Source: Leptospira fletcheri (GTDB lineage: Bacteria > Spirochaetota > Leptospiria > Leptospirales > Leptospiraceae). Taken from it: a stretch of 64,000 nucleotides of DNA. Position 1 is the stretch's first letter; every line of letters begins with the position of its first letter. The notes under the pieces were generated by a model that saw nothing but the letters and a program-made list of their open reading frames with translations, was not told the DNA's origin and did not search any database. Positions 30,265-43,187 of the stretch are shown here, piece by piece. The stretch covers positions 186,001 through 250,000 of the forward strand of contig NZ_RQET01000001.1 in the NCBI RefSeq assembly GCF_004769195.1, given 5' to 3'. The position numbers were made by a program, and so were the translations under genes.

Positions 30265-33201
30265 TCACTCCGAATCCACTCCGTCCAGAGCGCCGGCCCG
30301 CAAAGGACGTTTTTTGAACCGATAAATACGCATCCTTGTCAACTGAGAGGTATCTTCCGTCCCTATGGTCAGGTCCGTCAAGGAAACGGAAAAGAATATG
30401 GACTGGTCGTAAAAGGTCACCTGGCTGGCCCCGGTGGTTCCTCCCGGGACCGAGCGCAAATCGCTACTCAAGCCCAGTTTTAAATTCATGGTATGCAGAT
30501 TGTATTTGATCACGCCCATGACCCGGTTGATGTTCAGAGCGGTGCTCCTCTGAGCCTGGGTTCCGTTGACTCCCGTTCCGTTGGCCAGATCCTGCCAAAT
30601 GTTGGTGGAATTCATATTCATGGAGGTAAAAGGCGCCGTAGGGTCCTTATCCACGATATATCTTTGGTAATAATAGCTATCCGTTTGGTTGGTATATCTC
30701 CACGGTTCGGTTACTCTGGAATCCAGTTCAGCCTCGAACCCGAGCTCCCTCGTGATGTCCACGCTGGCCTTTAGGAAAAAGCGGTAACTATCTATCATAG
30801 AAGCGTAATAGACATGATACCAGGTTCCTCCCGCTTCGAATTCCCGGATATAGCGTAAAAACGGCAATCTGAACCCGCCGAGTTTATAGGAAACCGTCAG
30901 GTTATTGGAAAGAGGTCGATGCAGAGGCGTATGATAAACGAAGTCATTGTTGAAAAAGATTCCCGTATAAAAGCTTCTTTTCCTTTCGAGTAAACTTCTT
31001 CTCCTGCGACTCAACCCGTCCAGAAAGTCTATGTAACCTGCAAACCGAAAAACGGTGTAATACCAGCGATCTTGGCTGGTAGGCTGAGGCTCATATTGGG
31101 AGGAAAAATTCCTGAGGTCTCGCATCGTTTTCAGGGAAATTTCGAAATTCTCCAGAGCGTAACTTTCCAGGGAGAGTTCCAATTCGTGCTGCCGATTCTT
31201 CATCAAAACCGGATCCTGCAAATCCGGTTTTTCCGCTTCCACCTTCCTGTATGTGGCATTAAAGAAGAGAACCGGCGCTCCGATCCTCAGGTTCGTGTTC
31301 GTACGAAAGTATTGGTAGCTGTCTCTCGCGAGACTTCTTTCCAACGCGGTAAACGTGGTTTGGGAATTCTGACTATTGGACGGAATCGCCGCCGATTGTT
31401 TTTTGGCCCCGTAATACAACGTAGGAGAGAGGGAAATATAACTTCCGAAATTCATCGAAGTCCTGAATCCGGTCTCTCCTTGCAGAAAGGTCTGAGTCCG
31501 CAGTAGGTTCTCCTTATAGTTTCCGTTGGGATCCTGATAATTTCCGTCCGGGGTGGGGATCTGCAGAGTCTGGCGGACCGGTGCTCCGTAAAAACGAAGA
31601 AGAGAAGTGGTAAGATACGTATCCCAATAAACCGGAGTATCGAAATAAGGAAGCCTGGTCAGTTCCGAGTTGTTCTTGATCGTTACGGAAGGTAGAACGT
31701 CCACCGTCGGAAAATATCCGGACTTGTTCTGCGGACTCAGAATATAAAAGAGCATATTCCGTTTCATGTTCACGTTTACGGAAAGATCCCCGCGGTTCTC
31801 CGTATAATCCGCCTTCCATTCCAAGTTATTCCTGACATACCCGAACCGAACGTCCCTGTACGTATACAAAGACTGCAAACTGTTACTGGGTTGGTATCTG
31901 TTTCCGTACTCGTATTCGAAGAGTCGATTGGTATAGTTCTCGTATTGGATCGCGAAGTTCCTGGTTACGTCTTTTTCCGTGTTATTCGTTTTGGAATTCA
32001 GGAAAATTCTCGCCTTTCTCCAGGGCTCGCTTTGCTGTCCTATGTTCGGATAGCCCAGCCAATTCGTACCCTTGTCCACTTCGTTGGTCACCGCAGTAGT
32101 GGCCAAGCTGAATCGATCCTGAAAAGCGGAAGTGATCTGGTAGTCCTTATGGTTGGCATATCCCAAATCGATTAAGTAGTTTAGTGCCCCGCTCTGTTTC
32201 CACATCTCGAGCTGTACGGCTTGTCCCGTCTTTTCATAATAATCCGCCCGAAGTTTGTATCCCATAGGAGCCAGAAAGTTGGTGGGTAGAGCGGACCACT
32301 GATACGAGTTCTGCATGAACAACCCTTGCGTGTTGTTCTTTCCCATTTGTGTGATCCACCCGTTGCCCAAATTATTGGTATAAAAAGCCGGGAGCCAAAA
32401 AACGGTTCTGTCACCGATCTTAAACTGTACGTTGGTGGCGAATGCGGTCTGATCCTCGTACAGAATCACCTTCCTGACTTCGAAGGAATAGTGGGGTTTT
32501 TCCGCATTGCATCCGGTAAAATATCCCATCTCAAGCAGATAGCGCTTATCGTCTAGTTTCTTGAATTTTTCCCCGAAAAAATACGCCGGAGCCATGCTTC
32601 CTTTGGTTTTATAGACGACCCCTTTATCCAGCTTATAATCGTAAATGAATTTGTCGCCTTCCACCTTGGCTCGGCCGTCTTCGAAACGGATTCCGCCTTC
32701 CGCGTAGATTTCCTGCCTCTCCGAATCCACGGAGATCGTTTCCGCTTCTAAGTGTCCGCTTCTTAATTTTAACCTGACCCTTCCGCGTAAAACAAGAACT
32801 CCTCCTTTGGTTTTATCCACCCGGAGGAGCTCTCCTTCCGCCGCATTTTCGATCACGATCGGCGGGTCTTTTTTGGGAGCCTGCGGAATCTGAAGGTTCT
32901 CGGGAGCGGAGAGATCCTTCTCCTCCAAAAAGGCTTTCAATCTCTGTCGTTTCGTATAGATCGATCCTTCCCTCGTCAAGCCCAGGTTTTCCAGTTGTTC
33001 GTCGACTTCTCTTTCGGTAAGAGACTCTATGGATCGGGAAAGTAGTTTATTCCGGGTCTTTACCGCGGATTTGGAGGATTCGTCTTCCCCGCTAGCGGAA
33101 GAATCCGCGCCGCGAGGAGTGCGTGTGGGATCCGCTCCCTGGGCCCAAGTGACCGTAGGGATAAACAGCAGAAGTGTGAATGTGCGGATCCAGAGGCGCA
33201 T
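30265..33201 (-). CDS. lptD: LPS-assembly protein LptD-like outer-membrane barrel
   Basis: A 978-residue protein. A signal peptide ([16 protein letters not shown]) is followed by a charged linker, then an OstA/LptA-like N-terminal jellyroll at about 120-230 ([37 protein letters not shown]). A large C-terminal region is rich in alternating aromatic strands, as expected for the 26-strand LptD barrel that inserts LPS in the outer leaflet. I did not see the Cys pairs of enterobacterial LptD. Unusually, the linker at about 50-95 ([25 protein letters not shown]) resembles a SAP/HeH-type helix pair. A GTG 5 codons upstream is an alternative start; neither has a strong ribosome binding site. It lies between uppP and the sugar transferase. 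Confidence 0.85.
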   Translation of the reverse strand: MRLWIRTFTLLLFIPTVTWAQGADPTRTPRGADSSASGEDESSKSAVKTRNKLLSRSIESLTEREVDEQLENLGLTREGSIYTKRQRLKAFLEEKDLSAPENLQIPQAPKKDPPIVIENAAEGELLRVDKTKGGVLVLRGRVRLKLRSGHLEAETISVDSERQEIYAEGGIRFEDGRAKVEGDKFIYDYKLDKGVVYKTKGSMAPAYFFGEKFKKLDDKRYLLEMGYFTGCNAEKPHYSFEVRKVILYEDQTAFATNVQFKIGDRTVFWLPAFYTNNLGNGWITQMGKNNTQGLFMQNSYQWSALPTNFLAPMGYKLRADYYEKTGQAVQLEMWKQSGALNYLIDLGYANHKDYQITSAFQDRFSLATTAVTNEVDKGTNWLGYPNIGQQSEPWRKARIFLNSKTNNTEKDVTRNFAIQYENYTNRLFEYEYGNRYQPSNSLQSLYTYRDVRFGYVRNNLEWKADYTENRGDLSVNVNMKRNMLFYILSPQNKSGYFPTVDVLPSVTIKNNSELTRLPYFDTPVYWDTYLTTSLLRFYGAPVRQTLQIPTPDGNYQDPNGNYKENLLRTQTFLQGETGFRTSMNFGSYISLSPTLYYGAKKQSAAIPSNSQNSQTTFTALERSLARDSYQYFRTNTNLRIGAPVLFFNATYRKVEAEKPDLQDPVLMKNRQHELELSLESYALENFEISLKTMRDLRNFSSQYEPQPTSQDRWYYTVFRFAGYIDFLDGLSRRRRSLLERKRSFYTGIFFNNDFVYHTPLHRPLSNNLTVSYKLGGFRLPFLRYIREFEAGGTWYHVYYASMIDSYRFFLKASVDITRELGFEAELDSRVTEPWRYTNQTDSYYYQRYIVDKDPTAPFTSMNMNSTNIWQDLANGTGVNGTQAQRSTALNINRVMGVIKYNLHTMNLKLGLSSDLRSVPGGTTGASQVTFYDQSIFFSVSLTDLTIGTEDTSQLTRMRIYRFKKRPLRAGALDGVDSE

Positions 33202-33241
33202 TCCAATCAAGGCCACAATCTACGTTCCGGTTAGGCCTGCA

Positions 33242-34078
33242 TCAATTTAATTTATAGAAGATCAAGACGGCTGACCCCAGCAGGATCCGGTATACCCCGA
33301 AAGTATCGAAGGAATGGGATTGGAGAAACCGAAGGAACCACCGTATGACAAGAATGCAGAGTAGAAACGAGGCCAAAAATCCGAACCCTAACACCGGCAA
33401 GGTGTCTCCGTTGAGAATATGCCTATGTTTGTAGAGTTTATAGATCCCTGCGCTTAACAAAACCGGAACCGCAAGAAAAAAGGAGAACTCGGCGGAATGA
33501 CGGGCGTCTTTCTTCAAGAACCTTGCCGTCACGATCGTCGCAGCGGACCTGGACATTCCCGGAACTAAGGCGGTGCATTGGAAGATTCCGATCAGGATCG
33601 CATCCTTCAGCCGAATCGGTTCCGGATTCCGATCAGCGTTCTGTTTCCGAAACCATGCTTCCGCCAAAAGAATCAGAATTCCTCCCCCGACCCAGGCGGA
33701 ACCCAAAATCAACAAAAGGTCCTCCCTCGCTTTGATCTTGTCCAAAAATCCCTTCAAAAGAAATCCGACCGCAAGAATAGGCAGAGCCCCTACCAAAATC
33801 TGAGACACGAAAAGGATGCCGGTTGCATCCTTCTCTTTGCCGCGAACGTAATTCAGACTAAGAGTGATGTGATGTAAAAAGCGGTCCCGGTACAGAACGA
33901 TTACCGAAAGAATCGCTCCGCTCTGGATAAAAATATCGAAAAGATCGTCGAATTCTCCTCCTTCCGCAAAAGGGAAAAAGGAGGAGAACAGGAACAAATG
34001 TCCGGTTGAGGACACCGGCAGGAATTCCGTAACCGCCTCGATGACGCTTCGGAATAGGGCGTTTAGGAAAGATTCCAA
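33242..34078 (-). CDS. uppP: Undecaprenyl-diphosphatase
   Basis: A 278-residue integral membrane phosphatase (BacA family) that recycles undecaprenyl pyrophosphate to the monophosphate carrier used for peptidoglycan and LPS sugars, conferring bacitracin tolerance when abundant. It has about 8 helices. The first active-site motif is [17 protein letters not shown] and the second is PGMSRSAAT, where most members have SRSGAT. It precedes lptD and the polyprenyl-phosphate sugar transferase on the same strand, which consumes the carrier it regenerates. Confidence 0.95.
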   Translation of the reverse strand: MESFLNALFRSVIEAVTEFLPVSSTGHLFLFSSFFPFAEGGEFDDLFDIFIQSGAILSVIVLYRDRFLHHITLSLNYVRGKEKDATGILFVSQILVGALPILAVGFLLKGFLDKIKAREDLLLILGSAWVGGGILILLAEAWFRKQNADRNPEPIRLKDAILIGIFQCTALVPGMSRSAATIVTARFLKKDARHSAEFSFFLAVPVLLSAGIYKLYKHRHILNGDTLPVLGFGFLASFLLCILVIRWFLRFLQSHSFDTFGVYRILLGSAVLIFYKLN

Positions 34079-34106
34079 ATCTAAATACGTTTCGACTTTC
34101 CGGAAA

Positions 34107-34802
34107 TCATTTAGCTTCGGAGGATTCTTTTTTCTCCGTTTTGGCGGCTTCCGGGAATACGATATTTTTGCTTAAGTAGTTTTCCAAATCGAACTTTTCG
34201 TTGTGCTTGATCGTAACTCCTTCCTTGACCCTTTCCAATACTTTGGGATAGACTTCCATAGAGCGACGACTTTTGATCTGCGCTCTCGCAAGCAAAAGAC
34301 AACGATCGATCGGAAGGGTATTCACTTCCGCATTCCGTTTTCTTAATTCACCGCACTCCGTCTGAGCTTCTTCTTCCGAAATCTTTATCTTGGATTCCAC
34401 TTGCTCGGCGATGTAGAGGTTGGAAATCAACTGCATCTCCTGGAACTTTAAGATTTCCTTAATATCTGCCCTTTTGGTAAATCCGCTTTTGTCCGCGACC
34501 AACTTGATCATCATCATCTGGCGATAACGATCAAAAAAGGTTTTTTTCTGAAATTCGTCGCGGAGAGGTCTCATCTGTTCGGGAACTTCCGCGGCATCTT
34601 TCGTAATAAAATCTATGATGTTCTTTTTTTCTATGTTTTGAGTGCGGCTTAGGGTATCGATTGCGGTCTCATAAGCGCTTTCGAAACTGCCGACGGTGAT
34701 CTTCGTTCCGTCAATGGATTCGATCACTGGAGTACCGTCTCCGCATCCGATAAAGAAAACATTGAAAAAGAAAATACTGAGCAAAGGAAGTATGCGTTTC
34801 AT
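34107..34802 (-). CDS. Putative lipoprotein with SurA_N-like domain
   Basis: A 231-residue protein with signal core [12 protein letters not shown] and lipobox FIGC. After the Cys comes a short strand with [16 protein letters not shown], then a helical bundle ([36 protein letters not shown]) like the SurA/PrsA N-terminal chaperone domain. No complete parvulin domain follows. It lies 28 bases before uppP and 48 bases after mfd on the minus strand. A periplasmic chaperone-type role is inferred only from fold resemblance. Confidence 0.68.
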   Translation of the reverse strand: MKRILPLLSIFFFNVFFIGCGDGTPVIESIDGTKITVGSFESAYETAIDTLSRTQNIEKKNIIDFITKDAAEVPEQMRPLRDEFQKKTFFDRYRQMMMIKLVADKSGFTKRADIKEILKFQEMQLISNLYIAEQVESKIKISEEEAQTECGELRKRNAEVNTLPIDRCLLLARAQIKSRRSMEVYPKVLERVKEGVTIKHNEKFDLENYLSKNIVFPEAAKTEKKESSEAK

Positions 34803-34850
34803 ATAAGGAATTTCCTAAGCAAAAATTAGTGATCCACTCCTTCTCGTCTA

Positions 34851-38288
<3,438 letters not shown>

Positions 38289-38295
38289 GAACTTT

Positions 38296-39147
38296 CTAAG
38301 ATATCCGAACGGTAGTATTATCGATTAAACGAACTTGTCCGACGAAGGCCGCCGCGGCCAGAAGTACTTCGCCTTTCAAGATCTGTAATTCTTCGAGTGT
38401 GTCCGCATCCAACACCTCCAGATAATCCGTCCGAAGAGAAGCGGAGGAATCCAAGACGTCGGACATGACGACCCTCACGGCTTCCGGATCCTTTTCCCCG
38501 TTTTGAATTAAGCTTTCTCCCAAGCGTAGCGCTCGAGACAATAGAAGCGCCTCATCCTTTTCCGAATCCGACAGTCTAGCGTTCCGGGAACTTAAGGCTA
38601 GGCCCTTGGGATCACGCACTGTTTCCACTCCGATGATCTCCATCGGAAAACCTAACATGCGCACGAATTCCTTTACGATCAGGTACTGTTGGTAATCCTT
38701 TTTGCCGAAGTAGGCCCGATCCGCCTCGACTGCATGAAAAAATCTGGATAGAACCAAGAGCACTCCCTCGAAATGCCCCGGTCTCGTAGTCGCATCCAGA
38801 TTCCGCATCAATCTGGGGATCCGAAGTTCTATACTCGGAATTCCCCCAGGATAGACGGTATCCTTGTCCGGCAAATAGACCAAATCCACCCCGACGGCTT
38901 TGCAGAGTTCCAAATCCGTTTCCGTGCTGGTCGGGTATTTGGAATAATCTTCAGGGTCGTTGAACTGAGCAGGATTTACGAAAATGGAAACGACCGTTCT
39001 ATCGTTCTCCGAAACGGAACGAGAAAAAAGCGCTCCGTGTCCTTCATGCAGAAACCCCATGGTCGGCGCAAAGCCGATTTCCGCACCGTGATGCTTCCAG
39101 CCCTGGACGACTTCTCGCAGTTCATTCGGATTTTTTAATACGATCAT
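38296..39147 (-). CDS. panC: Pantothenate synthetase
   Basis: Joins pantoate and beta-alanine with ATP to give pantothenate for coenzyme A. It has 283 residues, the usual size. Motifs are PTMGFLHEGH for the HIGH-like nucleotide site, SIFVNPAQF, YPGGIPSIELRIPRL, GHFEGVLLVLSRFFHAV, YFGKKDYQQ and the KMSKS-like DPKGLALSSRN. It starts 4 bases after the hisD stop and ends 7 bases before mfd, so it is almost certainly cotranscribed with them. panB and panD are not in the window. Confidence 0.97.
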   Translation of the reverse strand: MIVLKNPNELREVVQGWKHHGAEIGFAPTMGFLHEGHGALFSRSVSENDRTVVSIFVNPAQFNDPEDYSKYPTSTETDLELCKAVGVDLVYLPDKDTVYPGGIPSIELRIPRLMRNLDATTRPGHFEGVLLVLSRFFHAVEADRAYFGKKDYQQYLIVKEFVRMLGFPMEIIGVETVRDPKGLALSSRNARLSDSEKDEALLLSRALRLGESLIQNGEKDPEAVRVVMSDVLDSSASLRTDYLEVLDADTLEELQILKGEVLLAAAAFVGQVRLIDNTTVRIS

Positions 39148-39151
39148 ATGG

Positions 39152-40435
39152 TTACTTTCCGGTAATACGGATTTTCACGGAATTCCCGTGTTCCTCGTCC
39201 AGCCCTTCGAATTCGGAAAGAACTTTTACGTGCGGGTACAGTTCCGTCAAGGAAGCCGGATTCACTTCCTGGTACGTCACTCTCTTCAGAAAGGTGGCGA
39301 CGCCTAAGGAGGAAAAAATTCGGCTTCCTCCCGCCGTAGGAAGAATATGGTTCGTTCCGCTGATATAATCCCCCATGGCAACCGGAGAGTACGGTCCTAA
39401 AAAGACGGAGCCTGCATGTTTGACTCCCCGGAATAATTCCTGATAATTTCTGGTTTGGATCTCCAAATGTTCGGGTGCGTATTCGTTGGAAAATTTTAAG
39501 CAAGCGTCCAAGTCGGGAAAGACCAAAATCCAACCCTCGTTTTCGATCGAAGCGGATTTCATCTCTTTCCTCTTGGGCCTTTGTATGAGAGCCAGATCCA
39601 ATTCCTCCGAAACCCGTTTTGCGAATTCCATAGAATCGGTGCAAAGGATGGCCGCGGAATCTTCTCCGTGTTCCGCTTGGGAAAGAAGGTCCGCCGCAAC
39701 CCAATTCGGATTCGCGGAATCGTCCGCGATGATCAATACTTCGCTCGGCCCGGCCGGACTATCGATTCCGATTCTTCCCTGCCCACTCAGGATGATCTTG
39801 GCTGCGGTCACGAATTTATTTCCAGGACCGATGACGAATTCCGATTTGGGGATGGTCTCCGTACCGAACGCGGCAGCAGCGATTCCTTGCGCTCCTCCGA
39901 CAGTGATGATCGCATCCGCTCCTGCTACCTTTGCCGCGGCAAATAGACCGTCCGGAATCCCCCCTTTTTGGGGAGGAGTCACGATCTGAACATGCGGAAC
40001 TCCGGCGATTTTCGCCGGAATCACTCCCATCAGAATGGTGGAAGGATACAATGCCTTCCCGCCAGGAGCATAAACGGAAACCGACTCGATCGGAGTATAA
40101 CGGATTCCTAAACGATTCCCCGAAACGATCGTATCCAATGGAGCAGGAAATTGCGCCCTATGGAAGGCCTCTATATTCTCCTTCGCTTTTTCCAGAGCGT
40201 TTTGGAGATCGTTCGAAACGGAACCTTTCCATTCCGAAATCGGATGATAAAACGATTCGCATTCCAGCTTGTCGAACCGGAGGGTCAATTCCCGGAGCGC
40301 CCTGTCCCCTCCAGTACGGACCGCGTCCAAAATCGGAGAAACCAAAGGAAGAGTTTCTCCTAGGTCTTCTTTGGCACGCTCTAAGATCGGCTTGAGAGAA
40401 AAGCTCCCGTCTACTTCCCGGATACGAATCCCCAT
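39152..40435 (-). CDS. hisD: Histidinol dehydrogenase
   Basis: Catalyses the last two steps of histidine synthesis, oxidising histidinol to histidine with NAD; a zinc enzyme. It has 427 residues from this ATG. Conserved segments are YTPIESVSVYAPGGKALYPS, GGAQGIAAAAFGT, GPGNKFVTAAK, GPSEVLIIADDSANP, the Zn/active region LSQAEHGEDSAA and YAPEHLEI. An upstream ATG at 40474 would add 13 residues and has a better-placed CAGGA; the start is therefore uncertain. It heads the long minus-strand run that ends in hisF. Divergent from xth. Confidence 0.96.
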   Translation of the reverse strand: MGIRIREVDGSFSLKPILERAKEDLGETLPLVSPILDAVRTGGDRALRELTLRFDKLECESFYHPISEWKGSVSNDLQNALEKAKENIEAFHRAQFPAPLDTIVSGNRLGIRYTPIESVSVYAPGGKALYPSTILMGVIPAKIAGVPHVQIVTPPQKGGIPDGLFAAAKVAGADAIITVGGAQGIAAAAFGTETIPKSEFVIGPGNKFVTAAKIILSGQGRIGIDSPAGPSEVLIIADDSANPNWVAADLLSQAEHGEDSAAILCTDSMEFAKRVSEELDLALIQRPKRKEMKSASIENEGWILVFPDLDACLKFSNEYAPEHLEIQTRNYQELFRGVKHAGSVFLGPYSPVAMGDYISGTNHILPTAGGSRIFSSLGVATFLKRVTYQEVNPASLTELYPHVKVLSEFEGLDEEHGNSVKIRITGK

Positions 40436-40503
40436 AGGGGACCAGTTTTTTTCTTTCCCTCTTGTCCGCATCCCGAAAATCCTGGGAAACCCCATCCGAT
40501 TTT

Positions 40504-41268
40504 ATGAAAGTAATCTGTTTAAATTGTAACGGTATCCGTGCCTCCTGGACCAAGGGACTAGGAGAATTCCTCGAACAAGAAAACCCCGATTTGGTTTGTT
40601 TCCAAGAAACGAAGGCGCAACCCGACCAACTTGCTCCGGAACTTTGGGAGAAATTGGGGTACAAAGCGTATTTCCACTCCGCCGAAAAGAAAGGATATTC
40701 CGGAGTGGGCCTCTGGACCAAAAAAGAGCCGAAACAGGTAACCTACGGAATCGGGGTGGAGGAATTCGATAAGGAAGGAAGAAGCGTTCTCGCCGATTTC
40801 GGAGGGTTTGCCCTTTGGACGGTTTATTTTCCCTCCGGAACCACCGGAGATGTACGACAAGCCGCTAAAATGCGCTTCCTTGCCGAATTTTTAAAGATTT
40901 CGCAAAAAATGAAAAAAAAGCACCCAAACATCATCCTCTGCGGGGACGTAAACATAGCCCATACGGAAAAGGACATTCACGACCCGAAAGGAAACGCGAA
41001 AAGCAGCGGATTTTTACCGGAAGAAAGAGCCTGGCTCACGGACTTCCTAAAAACGGGATGGCTGGATTCCTTCCGAGCCTTGTACCCGGAAAAACAGGAA
41101 TATTCCTGGTGGACCTTCCGGGCGGGAGCCAGAGGAAAGAACAAGGGTTGGAGGATCGATTACTTCTTTGTTCCGGAGGAATTGAGAAAAAAACTGAAAA
41201 GCCTAACCATCCAAAAGGACCCGATCCTTTCCGATCACGCCCCCATGATTTTAGAAATTTCTTTATAA
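40504..41268 (+). CDS. xth: Exodeoxyribonuclease III-family AP endonuclease
   Basis: A 254-residue Mg-dependent endonuclease/exonuclease that cuts DNA at abasic sites in base excision repair. It starts [15 protein letters not shown], with the catalytic residues in [22 protein letters not shown], the segment WRIDYFFV and the catalytic DH near the end ([10 protein letters not shown]). The family start fits this ATG better than upstream in-frame codons. It is divergent from hisD with a 68-base gap and converges with the small gene that follows. Confidence 0.95.
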   Translation: MKVICLNCNGIRASWTKGLGEFLEQENPDLVCFQETKAQPDQLAPELWEKLGYKAYFHSAEKKGYSGVGLWTKKEPKQVTYGIGVEEFDKEGRSVLADFGGFALWTVYFPSGTTGDVRQAAKMRFLAEFLKISQKMKKKHPNIILCGDVNIAHTEKDIHDPKGNAKSSGFLPEERAWLTDFLKTGWLDSFRALYPEKQEYSWWTFRAGARGKNKGWRIDYFFVPEELRKKLKSLTIQKDPILSDHAPMILEISL

Positions 41269-41296
41269 CGGGAATTTCAAAAGACGAAAAAGAAAT

Positions 41297-41671
41297 CTAT
41301 TTCTTCGGAATCTTTAGGTCGAACTTGGGAAGGTTCTTTTTCAGGAATTCCGTAAGTTCGGATTCGAAAATCAACACGGTATCGGTGATCCTCTCCGGGG
41401 ATTTGGAGCGCACCATTTTCTTTTGAAGGAGTTTTCCGGAAAATAAGATCGGATCCTTCCAAAAGGGAACCCGTAATTCCAGGGTCGCGTTTTGACCTTC
41501 GGGTTCCGGATGAAACCGATCCAAGGTCAGGCTAAGAGAAGTCCCTTCGATTCCCGCCCAAGTCGCCGGAAAATGACCGGATTCGGAATGCACCTCTACC
41601 GGAACTTTTACCGTTTGGAAAAATCGGTCCTTGAATTCTCGTACTAGCCTGTCCAATCCGGGGATTTCCAC
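41297..41671 (-). CDS. Small soluble protein of unknown function, GTG start
   Basis: A 124-residue beta-rich protein (VKVPVEVHSES, GTSLSLTLDRF, NATLELRVPFW) ending in a helix and Lys-rich tail. The strand pattern is loosely like a PilZ-type barrel, but the PilZ c-di-GMP motifs (RxxxR, D/NxSxxG) are absent, so I do not assign it. The start is GTG with AGGGA about 10 bases upstream. It stands between xth and the lipase terminator on the minus strand, 28 bases from the convergent xth stop. Confidence 0.6.
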   Translation of the reverse strand: MEIPGLDRLVREFKDRFFQTVKVPVEVHSESGHFPATWAGIEGTSLSLTLDRFHPEPEGQNATLELRVPFWKDPILFSGKLLQKKMVRSKSPERITDTVLIFESELTEFLKKNLPKFDLKIPKK

Positions 41672-41785
41672 GAGTCATTACGTCCCTGATCTTTACTAAG
41701 AAATAAGACTTTGTGCAATGCAAACAAATTTCCGTTTTCAAAAAAAAAATCGGATTTTTTCTGCTATTTTTTCCGGAAATTCGAA

Positions 41786-41822
41786 GAAAATAAAAAAGCC
41801 CTCCCGGAAATTCCGGAAGGGC
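41786..41822 (-). terminator. Rho-independent terminator of the lipase gene
   Basis: On the minus strand a GC-rich stem (GCCCTTCCGGAA with TTCCGGGAGGGC, one wobble pair) is followed at once by TTTTTTATTTT. It lies about 30 bases after the lipase stop. Confidence 0.92.
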
Positions 41823-41850
41823 CGCATAAAACTTCCCGATCTGGGAGGAA

Positions 41851-42774
41851 TTATTGGTTGCTTGCCGCGTTGGAAGCCATGCTCAGAAAGTAACCGTTGG
41901 TATCATACCAAGTTTGTCCGGTATACAGCGCATTCGTCGCTTCCAAGTGATCCACACCCGAAGTTAGGATTCCGTAAGAAGGTCCGCCCATCCAAGTACC
42001 CCAAAGTTGCGAGGAAGAAGGAACCACTCCGTCGTTCGCGATGCTCAGTCCGTAGAACGGAGCTCCGATCGCACAAATCGGATAGGTCAAACCCATTGCA
42101 GGGTGTTGGATTAAATCCGGAACGGTAATAATGGATCCATAGGAGAAATACTTCACGCCGGAAGCGTTCGGAGTAACGCTGTTAAATGCAGCCAACCCGT
42201 CGGTCGTCAGAAGTTTCAACCCTGCGATCGCATTCTCGTTCGATTCGCCGTAAACCACTCCTACAATCGCGTTGAGCACGGTTGCCACATAAGGCAATGC
42301 CCAACTCGGAATCACTGCCGCTACTACGTTTGCCACCGGGCTACCATAGTGAGGAGTATTCAAAGTGGTAAGACTCGCAACTCTACCGGACATTCCAAGA
42401 TTGGATACCATATAACGTGAATCCAACCCACCTTGGGAATGGCCGATGATATTGATCTTGCCGTTATAATTGTTTGCCGCCAATGCGGTTAAGATTGCGG
42501 TCTTCAAAAGGCCCGCTCTATTTGCGGAAGAATCCATCGCGGTAACGGTAGGAGTGATTACCGTAGCTCCTTGCGACTGGAGGTAAGCTGCGTTTCCGCC
42601 CCAATAGTCAATGATCCCGGAGTTGCTTCCCCATCCGAAAATTCCATGAGCCAATACAATGGGATACGAACCGGAAAGTGGTTTAGCCGAAGAACCGCCA
42701 CCGGAAGCCATTAACGAACCTGACACTAGAAAAACTAGTAACGAAACGATCCAAATCCTCGCTACACGAAACAT
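41851..42774 (-). CDS. Secreted triacylglycerol lipase (family I-like)
   Basis: A 307-residue exported lipase. Signal peptide: VARIWIVSLLVFLVSGSLMA. The mature part has the lipase family I opening YPIVLAHGIFGWG, the elbow IGHSQGGLDSRYM with nucleophile Ser, TTLNTPHYGSP just after, the catalytic Asp in ANDGVVP and the catalytic His in GVDHLEA. These closely fit true bacterial triacylglycerol lipases. The chosen ATG follows AGAGG; a GTG 7 codons upstream is an alternative. The gene stands alone with its own promoter (42927-42954) and terminator. A near-perfect palindrome overlaps the promoter, which suggests dedicated regulation. Confidence 0.9.
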   Translation of the reverse strand: MFRVARIWIVSLLVFLVSGSLMASGGGSSAKPLSGSYPIVLAHGIFGWGSNSGIIDYWGGNAAYLQSQGATVITPTVTAMDSSANRAGLLKTAILTALAANNYNGKINIIGHSQGGLDSRYMVSNLGMSGRVASLTTLNTPHYGSPVANVVAAVIPSWALPYVATVLNAIVGVVYGESNENAIAGLKLLTTDGLAAFNSVTPNASGVKYFSYGSIITVPDLIQHPAMGLTYPICAIGAPFYGLSIANDGVVPSSSQLWGTWMGGPSYGILTSGVDHLEATNALYTGQTWYDTNGYFLSMASNAASNQ

Positions 42775-42915
42775 CTTAAACCTCTTCTCTTGCACTATTC
42801 TCTTGAGGAAGCTTTCCCTCCGGCCCTTTCTGTGTTATGGGTCCTTCTTCAGGAACGAGCGCCTCATTTGTTTCTCTTCGTTTTCCGCATTCATCCGTTT
42901 TTATTTATTCAAAAC

Positions 42916-42938
42916 GTTTGATATAAATTATACCAAAC
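42916..42938. promoter_or_regulatory. Near-perfect palindrome over the lipase promoter
   Basis: The arm GTTTGATATA (42916-42925) and the arm TATACCAAAC (42929-42938) are complementary at 9 of 10 positions, with a 3-base spacer. The site covers the -10 box of the lipase promoter, exactly where a repressor would block transcription. No candidate repressor gene is adjacent. Confidence 0.55.
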
Positions 42939-42954
42939 TTTTTATTTCGAACAA
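42927..42954 (-). promoter_or_regulatory. Sigma-70-type promoter of the lipase gene
   Basis: On the minus strand, TTGTTC (42949-42954) and a perfect TATAAT (42927-42932) are separated by 16 bases. The predicted transcript starts near 42919 and has a leader of about 145 bases. Confidence 0.65.
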
Positions 42955-43187
42955 CCCGGATCACCACACCAAAGTGGCGAGAGAGATAGAAACAGCAATG
43001 TTAAGAGAAGTCAATCAATTAAAAAGTTTTGTCTCCAAAATTTAGGGTGTTTGAATTTATTTATATCAATCAATCGGTTTAAATTAAGGCAGCTCGGGAG
43101 GGTTTTGAGATCGATTCGGATGGAATTTCTTCTCCAGGAACCTTCCGATTCCGGTGCAGATGGAGTCCTAAAACTGAAAACGGGAAC

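Larger units (their letters stand above)
42775..43187. other. Intergenic region upstream of the lipase gene
   Basis: About 410 AT-rich bases between the lipase start and the end of the receiver-GGDEF gene. It contains the lipase promoter and palindrome described separately, and a lipase leader of about 145 bases. I see no gene with support in the rest; a short plus-strand frame at 43051-43251 overlaps the GGDEF gene end and lacks a ribosome binding site. Confidence 0.5.

Noticed and set aside
42776..42880. Short leader peptide frame of about 19 codons before the lipase gene
   Set aside because: It begins with ATG but lacks a ribosome binding site and any feature such as repeated codons for attenuation.
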